Below, piece by piece: positions 1 to 7,134 of a stretch of DNA of 32,908 bases (within the stretch, counting starts at the first letter, position 1; each line of letters opens with the position of its first letter). The notes beneath the pieces are model-generated. The model saw only the letters and a list, made by a program, of their open reading frames with translations, searched no databases and was not told the DNA's origin. Both the position numbers and the translations under genes were made by a program. Source of the stretch: CAG-492 sp045643465 (GTDB lineage: Bacteria > Bacillota > Clostridia > TANB77 > CAG-508); contig JAZUKV010000019.1 in assembly GCA_045643465.1 (NCBI GenBank), forward strand, positions 1-32,908. Direction: 5' to 3'.

Positions 1-105
1 GATGCCGAACTTGTAGCTTTAAAAAATAAACAGTTAACAGTAAAAGAATTGTATGAAAAAATAGGCTCTGATGTAACAAATTATAATAGAGAATCAGTTA
101 TATAG
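1..105 (+). CDS. C-terminal end of an unrecognised gene (partial)
   Basis: Frame 1 is open from the first base to a TAG at 103-105 and gives 34 residues ending NYNRESVI. The piece is polar and probably helical (for example LTVKELYEKIG), with no family motif I recognise. A strong hairpin lies 45 bases downstream, which fits a gene end. The 5' part is outside the window, so neither the function nor the reality of this gene can be settled here. Confidence 0.35.
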   Translation, partial: DAELVALKNKQLTVKELYEKIGSDVTNYNRESVI

Positions 106-150
106 CTAGCAATAATTGTGAAAGATAAGTAGAAATAGTAAGTTATCGTT

Positions 151-188
151 TAGATTAGTTTGAAATATAACTAATCTATATTTTATTT
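151..188 (+). terminator. Rho-independent terminator candidate
   Basis: A perfect 10-bp stem (TAGATTAGTT / AACTAATCTA) with an 8-base loop is followed by the T-rich run TATTTTATTT. It sits between the partial first gene and the sdpRI promoter and probably ends the upstream transcript. Confidence 0.6.
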
Positions 189-190
189 AA

Positions 191-256
191 CTATTTAGAA
201 AAAAATCTAAATAGTTATTGACATTAAAATTATAAAATAGTATAATCTATTTAGAT
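191..256 (+). promoter_or_regulatory. Probable SdpR operator sites flanking the sdpRI promoter
   Basis: CTATTTAGA (191-199) and TCTAAATAG (206-214) form a perfect 9-bp inverted repeat with a 6-base spacer just upstream of the -35 box. CTATTTAGAT recurs at 247-256, directly after the -10 box, followed by a weaker mirrored half (ATCGAAATA, 261-269). ArsR-family repressors such as SdpR bind palindromic sites and repress their own operon. Sites on both sides of the promoter fit autorepression by the next gene; the binding itself is inferred. Confidence 0.65.
218..246 (+). promoter_or_regulatory. Sigma-A-type promoter of sdpRI
   Basis: A consensus TTGACA (218-223) is separated by 17 bases from a consensus TATAAT (241-246). 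It lies inside the cluster of CTATTTAGA operator half-sites, so a bound repressor would block polymerase directly. Confidence 0.8.
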
Positions 257-289
257 ATATATCGAAATACTATAAGCGAGGTGATTAAT

Positions 290-571
290 TTGGGAATGTC
301 TGAAACATTAAAAGCAATTAGTGATCCAGTAAGGAGAGAGATATTAGAACTATTAAAAGATGGTAGAAAAACAGCGGGAGAAATAGCAAGTAGTTTTAAT
401 TTAACAGGAGCAACCGTATCATATCATTTATCAAATTTAAAAAAAGCAAATTTAATAACTGAAACAAAGCAAAAGAATTTTATATTTTATGAATTGAATA
501 GTTCCGTATTTGAAGATGTTTTAGTTTGGATTTATAAGTTGGGAGGAAATAAGAATGGAAAAGAAAAATAA
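290..571 (+). CDS. sdpR: SdpR-like ArsR-family repressor
   Basis: This small protein of about 93 residues is almost entirely a winged helix-turn-helix domain. It shows the ArsR/SdpR opening LKAISDPVRREILELL, a recognition-helix region GEIASSFNLTGATVSYHL and a wing region ending FIFYELN. I prefer the TTG start at 290 because GAGGTG (278-283) lies 6 bases upstream; ATG 296 and GTG 281 are also in frame. Its 3' end overlaps the next gene by 17 bases, so the two are translationally coupled. In Bacillus, SdpR represses sdpRI until SdpI captures it at the membrane, and the same logic is inferred here. No metal-binding cysteine motif is visible, which fits SdpR rather than metal-sensing ArsR proteins. 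Confidence 0.8.
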   Translation: MGMSETLKAISDPVRREILELLKDGRKTAGEIASSFNLTGATVSYHLSNLKKANLITETKQKNFIFYELNSSVFEDVLVWIYKLGGNKNGKEK

Positions 572-1097
572 AAAAATATTAATTTTAAGTGTAATTATAT
601 GTTTATTACCAATGATATTAGGTATTGCATTTTATGATAGATTACCAGAACAAATGCCAATTCATTTTACAATAAATGATGTACCAAATAATTATGCTCC
701 GAAGAACTTCGCATTATTTGGAATGCCAATAATTATGGCTATTATTCAAGTGATTTGTTTAATTGCTGTTAATATAAAATTAAAAAATGAGGAAAAACCT
801 AAGATATTAAAAATAATGGAATGGTTCATTCCAGTTGTAACAGTATCGATATACGTGATTATGATAGAAGTACCATTAGGTAGCACAGTATATGTTGGAA
901 AAAGTATATGTTTAATATTAGGAATATTATTTATGATTATAGGAAATTATATTCCTAAAATGAGCTATGAGATGGGAAAAACAGTATTTCATCCAATGCC
1001 TAAAAATGAGAAATCATTTAGAAAAATGAGTAAAATTATGGGATATTCATTCATTTTAATTGGAATTGCTTTACTAATAATGATTATATGGATATAA
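555..1097 (+). CDS. sdpI: SdpI-like immunity/signal membrane protein
   Basis: The protein has 180 residues and about five to six hydrophobic segments. The N-terminus matches the DUF1648 signature (FYDRLPEQMPIHFTIND followed by a transmembrane helix). GNYIPKM near residue 135 matches the start of the SdpI domain, but the usual RTPWTL stretch after it is replaced by SYEMGKTVFHPMPKNEKSF, so this is a divergent or shortened SdpI. In Bacillus, SdpI protects against the SDP cannibalism toxin and sequesters SdpR. No sdpABC toxin genes are nearby, so this looks like an orphan immunity or envelope-stress pair. It overlaps sdpR and shares its promoter. Confidence 0.75.
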   Translation: MEKKNKKILILSVIICLLPMILGIAFYDRLPEQMPIHFTINDVPNNYAPKNFALFGMPIIMAIIQVICLIAVNIKLKNEEKPKILKIMEWFIPVVTVSIYVIMIEVPLGSTVYVGKSICLILGILFMIIGNYIPKMSYEMGKTVFHPMPKNEKSFRKMSKIMGYSFILIGIALLIMIIWI

Positions 1098-1123
1098 AGA
1101 CAAATTACAATAAGTATGAATAG

Positions 1124-1169
1124 AAGAGTAGAAATTTTGCTTGCCAAATTTTTACTCTTTTTGTATAAT
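1124..1169 (+). promoter_or_regulatory. Terminator hairpin overlapping a promoter
   Basis: A 14-bp stem (arms 1124-1137 and 1146-1159, one G-T pair) with an 8-base loop and a following T run should end the sdpRI transcript. The same bases hold a promoter for the S41 peptidase gene: TTGCCA (1141-1146, in the loop and right arm), 17 bases, then TATAAT (1164-1169). The terminator and promoter therefore share sequence, an arrangement that recurs through the accessory region. Confidence 0.65.
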
Positions 1170-1212
1170 TGAACTATACAGAGAAATAGTAATATTATAG
1201 GAGGACAAAATA

Positions 1213-2676
1213 ATGAAAAAAATATATGCAATTTTAATTATTATATTAGATTTACTAATACCGGGTTTAATTGCATTAAGCATGTTCATATGTGATGTAC
1301 CTAATGTTATTTATATTATAGTAAGTTTAATAATAATGGTATTAAATATTTTACTATTAAGATGTGATGGTAAAAAAATAGCTAAAATAATATTAAGTAT
1401 TATTAGCTTTATAGTTATTTTATTTGGATTTATAGGAGTTTATTGTAATCCATATTGGAATTCATGTAATTTTAGAAATATAAGTTTTACAACTAAAGTA
1501 TATGATTATGAATTAACTAAACAGGAAGCATTAGAAGATTTAGAATATGCTATGAAAAAATTAAGAAGTGTTCATCCTGTATTTTATCATAATACAGATA
1601 AACAAATAGAAGATAGATATGAAATGGTTAAAAAAGAAATAGAAAGCAAAGATAAAGTAACTGTTGCATATTTAGAAGCTAAAATAGAATCTATTTTTTC
1701 AATATTAGGGGATGCTCATACAAAAGTAATAGGTAATTATGATGTATACCATATTATGAAAGAAGCTAATCATCATACCCATAATGGCGATAAATTAACT
1801 AAGATAAATGGAATAGATTTAAAAGAATTATGGAATAGCAAAAAGAATCTATATAGTTATGAAATGGAAGAAGCAGGATTCAAAGAATTTTGTAGGCAAT
1901 TAGTATTATTAGAAGAATTGGTAAAAATGGATATACCAGTAGATAAAATAGTATATACATATGATAATAATGGAGTGGAAACTGATTATACATATACTAA
2001 AGATGATTTTTTGATTCAATCAGAGTATTATAAATATAACAATATGGAAGTTAGTGAAGACATTAAGCCATTTGTGTATTATGAAATAGATAAAGACAAT
2101 GATGTAGCGATATTAACATTAAATGAATGTATAAATGATAATTTATACAAAACTACACTAAATAATATGTTTAAAGAAATAAAAGACAATAATATTAATA
2201 ATGTAGCAGTAGATTTAAGAGATAACGGTGGAGGAGACAGTAGCGTAGCGACTGAATTTATTAAGTATTTAAATGTTGATGAATACTTAAATTGGGCATA
2301 TGAAGAAAGATTTGGATTAATTACTATTAAAAATAAAGAAACAACTATTAAAAATAAAAAATACAATGATTTAGTATTTAATGGTAATGTATATATATTA
2401 ACTTCTATAGATAGTTTTAGTTCAGCTATGGATTTTGCTATGTATATTAAAGATAATAATATAGGAAAGATAATAGGTGAAGCATCTAGTAATAACCCAA
2501 ATAGTTATGGTGATATCGTAGAATATGTATTACCAAATTCTAAAATATATATGCAAATATCATATAAAACATGGCATAGAACATCTACCGCTAAAGATGA
2601 AGAATTTGTAGAGCCAAATATTAGATGTAATAGTGAAGATGCTATTAATGTATTATATGAAACGATAAAAAAATAA
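1213..2676 (+). CDS. Membrane-anchored S41-family (C-terminal processing type) serine peptidase
   Basis: The protein has 487 residues. Three hydrophobic segments in the first ~85 residues anchor it, and the rest is predicted to be extracytoplasmic. The S41 core is visible: a helical N-terminal part (residues ~95-170, ending ILGDAHT), then VAVDLRDNGGGDSS near residue 335 and TSIDSFSSAMDFAMYIKDN near 397-415. The catalytic serine is probably Ser403 or Ser404 in SFSSAMDFA, followed by IIGEASSNNPNSYGD. The start is ATG 1213 with AGGAGG about 8 bases upstream. It has its own promoter embedded in the preceding hairpin. S41 enzymes cleave proteins or peptides near C-termini; the substrate is unknown. 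Its position next to an SdpI homologue suggests envelope stress or peptide defence, but this is inference. Confidence 0.75.
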   Translation: MKKIYAILIIILDLLIPGLIALSMFICDVPNVIYIIVSLIIMVLNILLLRCDGKKIAKIILSIISFIVILFGFIGVYCNPYWNSCNFRNISFTTKVYDYELTKQEALEDLEYAMKKLRSVHPVFYHNTDKQIEDRYEMVKKEIESKDKVTVAYLEAKIESIFSILGDAHTKVIGNYDVYHIMKEANHHTHNGDKLTKINGIDLKELWNSKKNLYSYEMEEAGFKEFCRQLVLLEELVKMDIPVDKIVYTYDNNGVETDYTYTKDDFLIQSEYYKYNNMEVSEDIKPFVYYEIDKDNDVAILTLNECINDNLYKTTLNNMFKEIKDNNINNVAVDLRDNGGGDSSVATEFIKYLNVDEYLNWAYEERFGLITIKNKETTIKNKKYNDLVFNGNVYILTSIDSFSSAMDFAMYIKDNNIGKIIGEASSNNPNSYGDIVEYVLPNSKIYMQISYKTWHRTSTAKDEEFVEPNIRCNSEDAINVLYETIKK

Positions 2677-2695
2677 TAAAAAAAGGTAAATAATT

Positions 2696-2783
2696 TTGCA
2701 ACTTATAGTTGCAATTCACTATTTTCTTAAAAATGCAGCCGAAAATTGGTAGAACAATTTTCGGTTTTTTTATATCTTATAAT
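2696..2783 (+). terminator. Two hairpins ending the S41 gene, followed by a -10 box
   Basis: A perfect palindrome TTGCAACT-tat-AGTTGCAA (2696-2714) is followed by a second hairpin with arms CCGAAAATTG (2739-2748) and CAATTTTCGG (2755-2764) and seven Ts (2765-2771), a good intrinsic terminator. TATAAT (2778-2783) lies just beyond, with no convincing -35 box, and is followed by AGGAGG and the start of the broken DUF7010-like gene. Confidence 0.7.
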
Positions 2784-2802
2784 TAATCATAGGAGGGAAA
2801 AA

Positions 2803-3325
2803 ATGAATTTATAAGAATTGAAAAAAGATTGTAGTAAAAAACAAAAGAAAGGTATTCATTTTATTATTACATCAGTAGTAATATGGATGATGGTGTTAGT
2901 TGTACAATTAACCAATACTAACTAAAAACTTATTAACATTTTGTTGTACAGCACCATTATTACCATTAGCATTTTTAGTATCAAAAATTTTAAAAATAGA
3001 ATTTCAAGATAAGAGCAATCCATTAAATAATTTAGGAATATTATTTTCTGCAAATCAAATGATATATTTATTAATTGCGATGTGGATTTATCCTACAATA
3101 CCAGATAAAATGTTAATGGTAATTGCATTGATATTTGGTGCTCATCTACTACCTTTTGGTTGGCTATATAACTCAAAAATTTATACGGTATTATCAGTAG
3201 TTATTCCTATATTATCTTTAATAGTGGGATTAAATTTTTCTGATATTATTCTTGCAATAATGATGATAGTAATAGAAATAATATTTAGTTTGCTTTTAGC
3301 ATTAGAAAATAAAAATAATAAATAA
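2803..3325 (+). pseudogene. Broken DUF7010-like membrane protein gene
   Basis: A good start (AGGAGGG, then ATG 2803) is followed after three codons by TAA (2812-2814). The frame then continues as ELKKDCSKKQKKGIHFIIT and a membrane helix to about 2925, where it must shift to the frame that runs to 3325. The reconstructed protein, about 170 residues with five or so hydrophobic segments, resembles the DUF7010 family; this is from memory of the family pattern. The early TAA is one substitution from CAA (Gln). Two independent lesions suggest real decay. An 88-residue remnant (3059-3325) is still open but lacks the N-terminal helix. Confidence 0.6.
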
Positions 3326-3360
3326 TGAGTTAATTAAATTATCACAATAAATATGAATGG

Positions 3361-3403
3361 AAGAGCAAAAATTTCTGCTAATTTTTTGCTCTTCTGTTAT
3401 AAT
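3361..3403 (+). promoter_or_regulatory. Terminator hairpin with overlapping extended -10 promoter, now orphaned
   Basis: Arms AAGAGCAAAAATT (3361-3373) and AATTTTTTGCTCTT (3380-3393) form a hairpin. An extended -10 element TGTTATAAT ends at 3403. The stretch, including the preceding ATATGAATGGAAGAG, resembles the unit at 1115-1169. No gene follows in this direction; an IS110 remnant on the opposite strand does. Insertion probably separated this promoter from its original gene. Confidence 0.5.
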
Positions 3404-3417
3404 AATATTATTAAAAG

Positions 3418-3733
3418 ATATAGACTTTTGAGATATTGATGCAACAACTTGTGGAAGCTCTGGAAAAACAATTGTTACCAATCTCGAAAGTGAAGTTTTA
3501 AATTTAGAGTTTTCTTTAACTAAACGAAATTTGTGTCTAGTTAGTGACTTTAATTCAGAAATGTGATATGATACTGGTATGTAGGGTTGTAGGTTATCTG
3601 CGATTAGCATTGTTGTAATTAATCGAGCATCTAACTTATCTGTTTTAGTCTTACGAAGGGTTTGACCTTTACGATAAAGACTGGTCTGTAATGGATTTAT
3701 GAGATAAATATGACTAGTCCACAGTGTCTGCAT
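3418..3733 (-). pseudogene. IS110-family transposase fragment
   Basis: The minus-strand reading gives YLINPLQTSLYRKGQTLRKT followed by KTDKLDARLIT, the characteristic IS110/IS1111 DEDD-transposase segment after the first catalytic aspartate region. It continues through SLTRHKFRLVKENSKFKTSL to IVFPELPQVV. Both ends are missing: the N-terminal RuvC-like start with its first acidic residues, and everything after about 105 residues, including the C-terminal serine-containing Tnp20 domain. It cannot be active. The reading frame continues to 3302, but residues after ISQKS do not look like transposase. Confidence 0.75.
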
Positions 3734-3770
3734 AATACATTATACAATGGATTTAAGAATAAAAAAAATA

Positions 3771-3787
3771 CGTATAATGATTATACG
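3771..3787. promoter_or_regulatory. Palindrome upstream of the SAP-domain gene
   Basis: CGTATAA-tga-TTATACG is a perfect 7-bp inverted repeat containing a TATAAT-like box (3773-3778), with a further half-site ATTATACG at 3791-3798. It lies 35-50 bases before the next start codon and could be an operator over the promoter. No regulator in the window is obviously linked to it. Confidence 0.4.
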
Positions 3788-3821
3788 TTCATTATACGAG
3801 TAATTTAGGAGTGATAAATAT

Positions 3822-4397
3822 ATGAGTGAAAGACCAGAATTAGATATAAAGTTAGATAGTAAAATATTTAGAGAATATTATTATTTGAAAGAAGAATTAA
3901 TTGATTTTTGCAGAAAAAATGATTTACAAACTACAGGTGGAAAGTTAGAATTAACTGAAAGAATTGTTAATTTTTTAGATACAGGTGTTAAATCTTATAA
4001 AACTCATATTACTAAAAAAACTAAAATTGTGGATGATATAACACTTGATACACTAATAGAAGAGAACTTTGTTTGTTCTGAAAAACACAGAGCTTTTTAT
4101 AAAAAACAAATAGGAAATAGTTTTTCGTTTAATGTAGCATTTCAAAAATGGTTAAAAAATAATGCAGGTAAAACTTATCAGAGTTCAATAGAAGCGTATT
4201 ATCAAATATTAGAAGATAAGAAGAATAATAAAACAACTATTGATAAACAATTTGAATATAACACTTATATTAGAGATTTTTTTGAGGATAACAAAGATAA
4301 AAGTTTAGAACAGGCTATTAAATGTTGGAAATACAAAAAAAGTATAAAAGGACATAATAAATACGAAAAAGATGATTTAAAAATATTAAACATTTAA
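3822..4397 (+). CDS. SAP-domain protein with a DUF6434-like domain
   Basis: The protein has 191 residues. Residues ~15-52 (YYYLKEELIDFCRKNDLQTT, then GGKLELTERIVNFLDTG) form a SAP-type helix-turn-helix, a DNA- or RNA-binding fold. The remainder (about 70-185), with AFYKKQIGNSFSFNVAFQKW, TYQSSIEAYYQILEDKKN and QFEYNTYIRDFFEDN, fits the DUF6434 domain often found after SAP in small Firmicutes proteins. The start is ATG 3822, with AGGAGTG (3808-3814) 7 bases upstream. The domain match is by memory of the family pattern. Its cellular role is unknown. Confidence 0.65.
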   Translation: MSERPELDIKLDSKIFREYYYLKEELIDFCRKNDLQTTGGKLELTERIVNFLDTGVKSYKTHITKKTKIVDDITLDTLIEENFVCSEKHRAFYKKQIGNSFSFNVAFQKWLKNNAGKTYQSSIEAYYQILEDKKNNKTTIDKQFEYNTYIRDFFEDNKDKSLEQAIKCWKYKKSIKGHNKYEKDDLKILNI

Positions 4398-4407
4398 TTA
4401 CAAATTA

Positions 4408-5760
4408 TTGTTTTGGGATGAAAATAGTATAGATATAGTTTGTATGAATTTTTCAATTGAGGAAGAATCTAATAAAAAATACATTGATGAATTAAAAAAT
4501 AAAATTGCTGAACAAAAAGAAGTTTATTATCTTTATAAAGCTGGAGACTGTAGTTTACTTGAAAACAAAATAAAAAACGATGATAATCATATAAATCGTT
4601 TGAGGTTATGTTATTATATTTTATATACAAGAATACATGATATAAAATTAATAGAGTATTTATTTAATGAAGAGTTAAAAGATTCAGAAATAATTGTAAA
4701 AGATGAATATTTAAAGTCTTTTCAAATATTAGCATATGTTTTGAATAAGTATAATATAAACCATAAATATGATTACATTTTTGAAAAATTAAAAAATAAT
4801 TATAATTATTTTTTTGAATATGATAAAAATTCTTTGCTAAATGAAAATATTTTAAGTTTAAATTTAATCGATTGCATCTATATTGCTAAAGACTTAGATT
4901 ATAAAGAAGTTATGGAAAAGTTAGTTAATAAATGGAAAGAGAATATAGATACATTTGAAGAGATAGAAGAACTAATTGAATTTAATGCTTTTCTAGGTAT
5001 AGAAAATAGTAGAGAGACAATAGATGAATTACTAGCAGAGGCAGAATTAATGGAAAAAGAAAGATTTTATAGCAATAACAAAGAAGAAGTGGATAAAAAA
5101 ATTATAAATTGTAGAAATAATATCATTAAAAAGATAAATAGAAATAGTAATATGATTGAGGGTGAAAAAATGAAGAAAAATGAATTAAATATTTTTTTAT
5201 GTAGTATTATTATAGGATTTATAATTGGAACAATAATTAGTATACTAGAAAAATTAAAAATAACTAATATAGAATCGAATATAATAATTGTTTTATCTTT
5301 AGGCTTTGCTCTAGCTATTATATGTAGTATTTGTGTATTATCACTTATAAATACATATATGAATAAAAATGTCTCAAAAAAAGGAATAAAATCTACTGCA
5401 CAAATTGAAGATGTTTCAAGAATTATAAATCCTAAAAATTATAATGATGACGATGAGTGGTGCCAAAATGCTAGATATGTTTTAAAAATTAGTTATGAGG
5501 TAAACAAAAAAATAATAATGAAGGAATTATCTCCTACTCCTGAAATAAGCAAACAAAAATTATATCCAATAACGTTTTCAAAAGGAGAAACTATTCCAAT
5601 TAGATATAATAAAATATTTCCGTATTTTTCTATAATAGATATTGATTTTTTAATAGATAAAATCATAGAAGAACAAAAATTGAATAAAAAATACGTAATT
5701 ATAATACCTATAGTATTAATAATGATTTATTTTTTGGTAGTTATATGTTTGTTTAGGTAG
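4408..5760 (+). CDS. Unrecognised two-part membrane protein (possible fusion)
   Basis: The open frame has 450 codons. Residues ~1-250 are soluble, helical and highly charged (KYIDELKNKIAEQKEVYYLY, EEIEELIEFNAFLG), perhaps a helical-repeat domain. After an internal EGEKMKKNELN come two hydrophobic segments (~262-280 and 290-312), a soluble domain of about 100 residues that loosely resembles DUF3592 (STAQIEDVSRI... GETIPIRYNK) and a final transmembrane helix. No SD precedes TTG 4408 or ATG 4444, and the sequence looks coding right from the start, so the 5' end may be lost. ATG 5170 has its own good SD (GAGGG, 5157-5161), so the C-terminal half could be a separate gene. Confidence 0.5.
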   Translation: MFWDENSIDIVCMNFSIEEESNKKYIDELKNKIAEQKEVYYLYKAGDCSLLENKIKNDDNHINRLRLCYYILYTRIHDIKLIEYLFNEELKDSEIIVKDEYLKSFQILAYVLNKYNINHKYDYIFEKLKNNYNYFFEYDKNSLLNENILSLNLIDCIYIAKDLDYKEVMEKLVNKWKENIDTFEEIEELIEFNAFLGIENSRETIDELLAEAELMEKERFYSNNKEEVDKKIINCRNNIIKKINRNSNMIEGEKMKKNELNIFLCSIIIGFIIGTIISILEKLKITNIESNIIIVLSLGFALAIICSICVLSLINTYMNKNVSKKGIKSTAQIEDVSRIINPKNYNDDDEWCQNARYVLKISYEVNKKIIMKELSPTPEISKQKLYPITFSKGETIPIRYNKIFPYFSIIDIDFLIDKIIEEQKLNKKYVIIIPIVLIMIYFLVVICLFR

Positions 5761-5829
5761 AATATAAATAAGAAAATTTTATATAGTTTTTGATTGATAT
5801 ATTACAATTTATATGAAAAATGAAATTAA

Positions 5830-5866
5830 AGAGGGGATTTGAAAATCCACTCTTTTGTGGTATAAT
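5830..5866 (+). promoter_or_regulatory. rbgA-type terminator/promoter, copy A
   Basis: A hairpin with an AGAGGGGATT left arm and AATCC-CTCTT right arm carries TTGAAA (5839-5844) in its tip; 16 bases later comes TATAAT (5861-5866), preceded by TG (extended -10). The block from about 5801 (ATTACAATTTATATGAAAAA) onward closely matches the true rbgA promoter at 14117-14223. It therefore ends upstream transcription and starts a new transcript through the mini-ORF and the CPBP gene. Confidence 0.75.
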
Positions 5867-5907
5867 ATAAAAAGTTGTTAACTTAAAAAAGAACGGAAGT
5901 GAAAAAA

Positions 5908-6039
5908 ATGGACATGTATCAAAAAAGAAAGATGAGAAAAGAGAAAAAAATAAATGAAACTCAAGAAACAAATAATAGTTTAAATATTAATTGCGATATC
6001 GGGATAAATGGAAACCACAATGAAGGTGCTGAAATATAA
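5908..6039 (+). CDS. Mini-ORF A: RbgA N-terminus joined to the conserved left-end peptide
   Basis: The mini-ORF has 43 codons. It begins MDMYQKRKMRKEKK, as RbgA does here, keeps the RbgA residues up to ..NIN, then changes to CDIGINGNHNEGAEI and stops at 6037-6039. The rbgA SD (ACGGAAGTG) lies upstream. The switch occurs at the AATTG core (5989-5993), which marks an insertion junction. The peptide is probably made, because promoter and SD are intact, but it lacks every GTPase motif. It may be only a by-product of insertion. Confidence 0.6.
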   Translation: MDMYQKRKMRKEKKINETQETNNSLNINCDIGINGNHNEGAEI

Positions 6040-6090
6040 AGCTTTTTTGATAAATGCATATTACATTTTTGTGTAAAATTTTAAGATAAA
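5989..6090 (+). repeat. Conserved left-end sequence of inserted unit, copy A
   Basis: AATTGCGATATCGGGATAAA and the following bases recur at 9404, 10482 and 13382. The first ~25 bases, with the palindrome CGATATCG, are nearly invariant; similarity continues through GAAATAT, then TACATATTACATTTTTT-like and TTTTAAGA-like segments. This is most simply the left terminus, including a recombination half-site, of the inserted units. Confidence 0.7.
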
Positions 6091-6114
6091 AAGTGATTTT
6101 AGGGAGGTATGATT

Positions 6115-6879
6115 ATGAAAAAAAGGGAAATAGTGTTTGCTAGTATATTGACTATAGTACTTGCTTTTATGGATATCAGTGGTATACCTATGGCATTATT
6201 TGTAAATATAAATGTATTAGACATTAATCCAATATATTTTGCTTTAATGTTGAATTTTATATTTATGGGAATAATAGCATTTTTATTTTTTAGGTATTTA
6301 TGTCCGAATTTTGAAATAGATTTAAGAAAAAACAAATTTATTGATGGTATAAAAAAATATTCATTACCGGGCATTATTACTGGAATAATTACATGTATTG
6401 CATTTATAATTGGCTTGAAATTTGATTCTAATCCAACAATATTTAAAGTAATAACAGAAGGAATAATATATTATATTGGTGTAGCAATAATGGAAGAGTT
6501 ATATGTTAGAGGATTATTATTAAATTTGATAGAAAAGTTTTTTGGTAATAATAAAAATAAAACTATGCTAGCAATTTTAATTTCTTCTACTATCTTTGGA
6601 CTTGGACACATATTTGGTGTATTAAATCAATCAATTATTGTAATAATTACTAAAGTTATATGGACAATTGCTATGGGAATATATTTTGGTGTTATATATA
6701 AGAAAAGCAATAACTTATTTATTCCAATAGTTTTACATTACTTTATTAATTTATGTGCATTGCCTTATTGTTTTACAACAATGACATCAACTTATCCTAA
6801 TATAAGTTTGTATATTATACTGCCAACATATTTATTATTAGGACTATATAGCATATATATAATGAAAAAAAATAATTAA
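6115..6879 (+). CDS. CPBP-family intramembrane metalloprotease (Abi/CAAX-like)
   Basis: A polytopic membrane protein of about 254 residues with roughly eight hydrophobic segments. All three family motifs are present: EELYVRG (EExxxR) near residue 147, FGLGHIFG (FxxxH) near 182, and VLHYFIN (HxxxN) near 231, forming the glutamate/histidine metal site. Bacterial members have been linked to bacteriocin self-immunity and cleavage of membrane peptides; the substrate here is unknown. I prefer ATG 6115 because GGAGG (6103-6107) lies 7 bases upstream; ATG 6109 is too close. No promoter is evident between mini-ORF A and this gene, so it is likely expressed from rbgA-type promoter copy A, 75 bases beyond the mini-ORF stop. 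Confidence 0.85.
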   Translation: MKKREIVFASILTIVLAFMDISGIPMALFVNINVLDINPIYFALMLNFIFMGIIAFLFFRYLCPNFEIDLRKNKFIDGIKKYSLPGIITGIITCIAFIIGLKFDSNPTIFKVITEGIIYYIGVAIMEELYVRGLLLNLIEKFFGNNKNKTMLAILISSTIFGLGHIFGVLNQSIIVIITKVIWTIAMGIYFGVIYKKSNNLFIPIVLHYFINLCALPYCFTTMTSTYPNISLYIILPTYLLLGLYSIYIMKKNN

Positions 6880-6901
6880 ATTTATATTAATAATAAAATT
6901 G

Positions 6902-6940
6902 AAAGAGGGGATTTGAAAATCCTCTCTTTTGTGGTATAAT
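6902..6940 (+). promoter_or_regulatory. rbgA-type terminator/promoter, copy B
   Basis: The hairpin AAAGAGGGGATT...AATCCTCTCTTTT ends the CPBP transcript. TTGAAA in the loop (6913-6918), 16 bases, then TATAAT (6935-6940) with an upstream TGG form the next promoter. The sequence is close to copies A and G, confirming that the unit brought its own rbgA-like 5' region. Confidence 0.75.
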
Positions 6941-6984
6941 ATAGGAAGTTTTTAAAAAAAAGAGAACGGAAGTGAATTAAAATA

Positions 6985-7134
6985 ATGGACATGTATCAAA
7001 AAAGAAAAATAAGAAAAGAGAAAAATTTAAATGAGCAGGAAAAAAGTTGTGCAAGCATGAATATCAACTGGTTGATTACTATTTATTTAACCCATTTAAG
7101 AAAACCTTTATTTACAAGGCTTCGTGAGAATTAA
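6985..7134 (+). CDS. Mini-ORF B: RbgA N-terminus joined to an unrelated left end
   Basis: The mini-ORF has 49 codons. It opens MDMYQKRKIRKEKN and reaches MNINW, one residue further into RbgA identity than the other truncated copies. It then departs at the AACTG core (7066-7070) into LITIYLTHLRKPLFTRLREN. The downstream DNA does not match the GATATCGGG left end used by the other units. The mini-ORF is probably translated but has no expected GTPase function. Confidence 0.5.
   Translation: MDMYQKRKIRKEKNLNEQEKSCASMNINWLITIYLTHLRKPLFTRLREN

Larger units (their letters stand above)
5989..7065 (+). mobile_element. Array unit 1 (CPBP protease cargo)
   Basis: It runs from the AATTG core at 5989 to the AACTG core at 7066, about 1.08 kb. 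Content in order: conserved left end, CPBP protease gene, and a fresh copy of the rbgA terminator/promoter plus N-terminal codons (copy B). No recombinase lies inside, so mobility would depend on an enzyme supplied in trans. Confidence 0.55.

Noticed and set aside
3302..3417. C-terminal extension of the IS110 transposase
   Set aside because: The frame stays open, but the residues lose all transposase character and cross the hairpin-promoter at 3361-3403.
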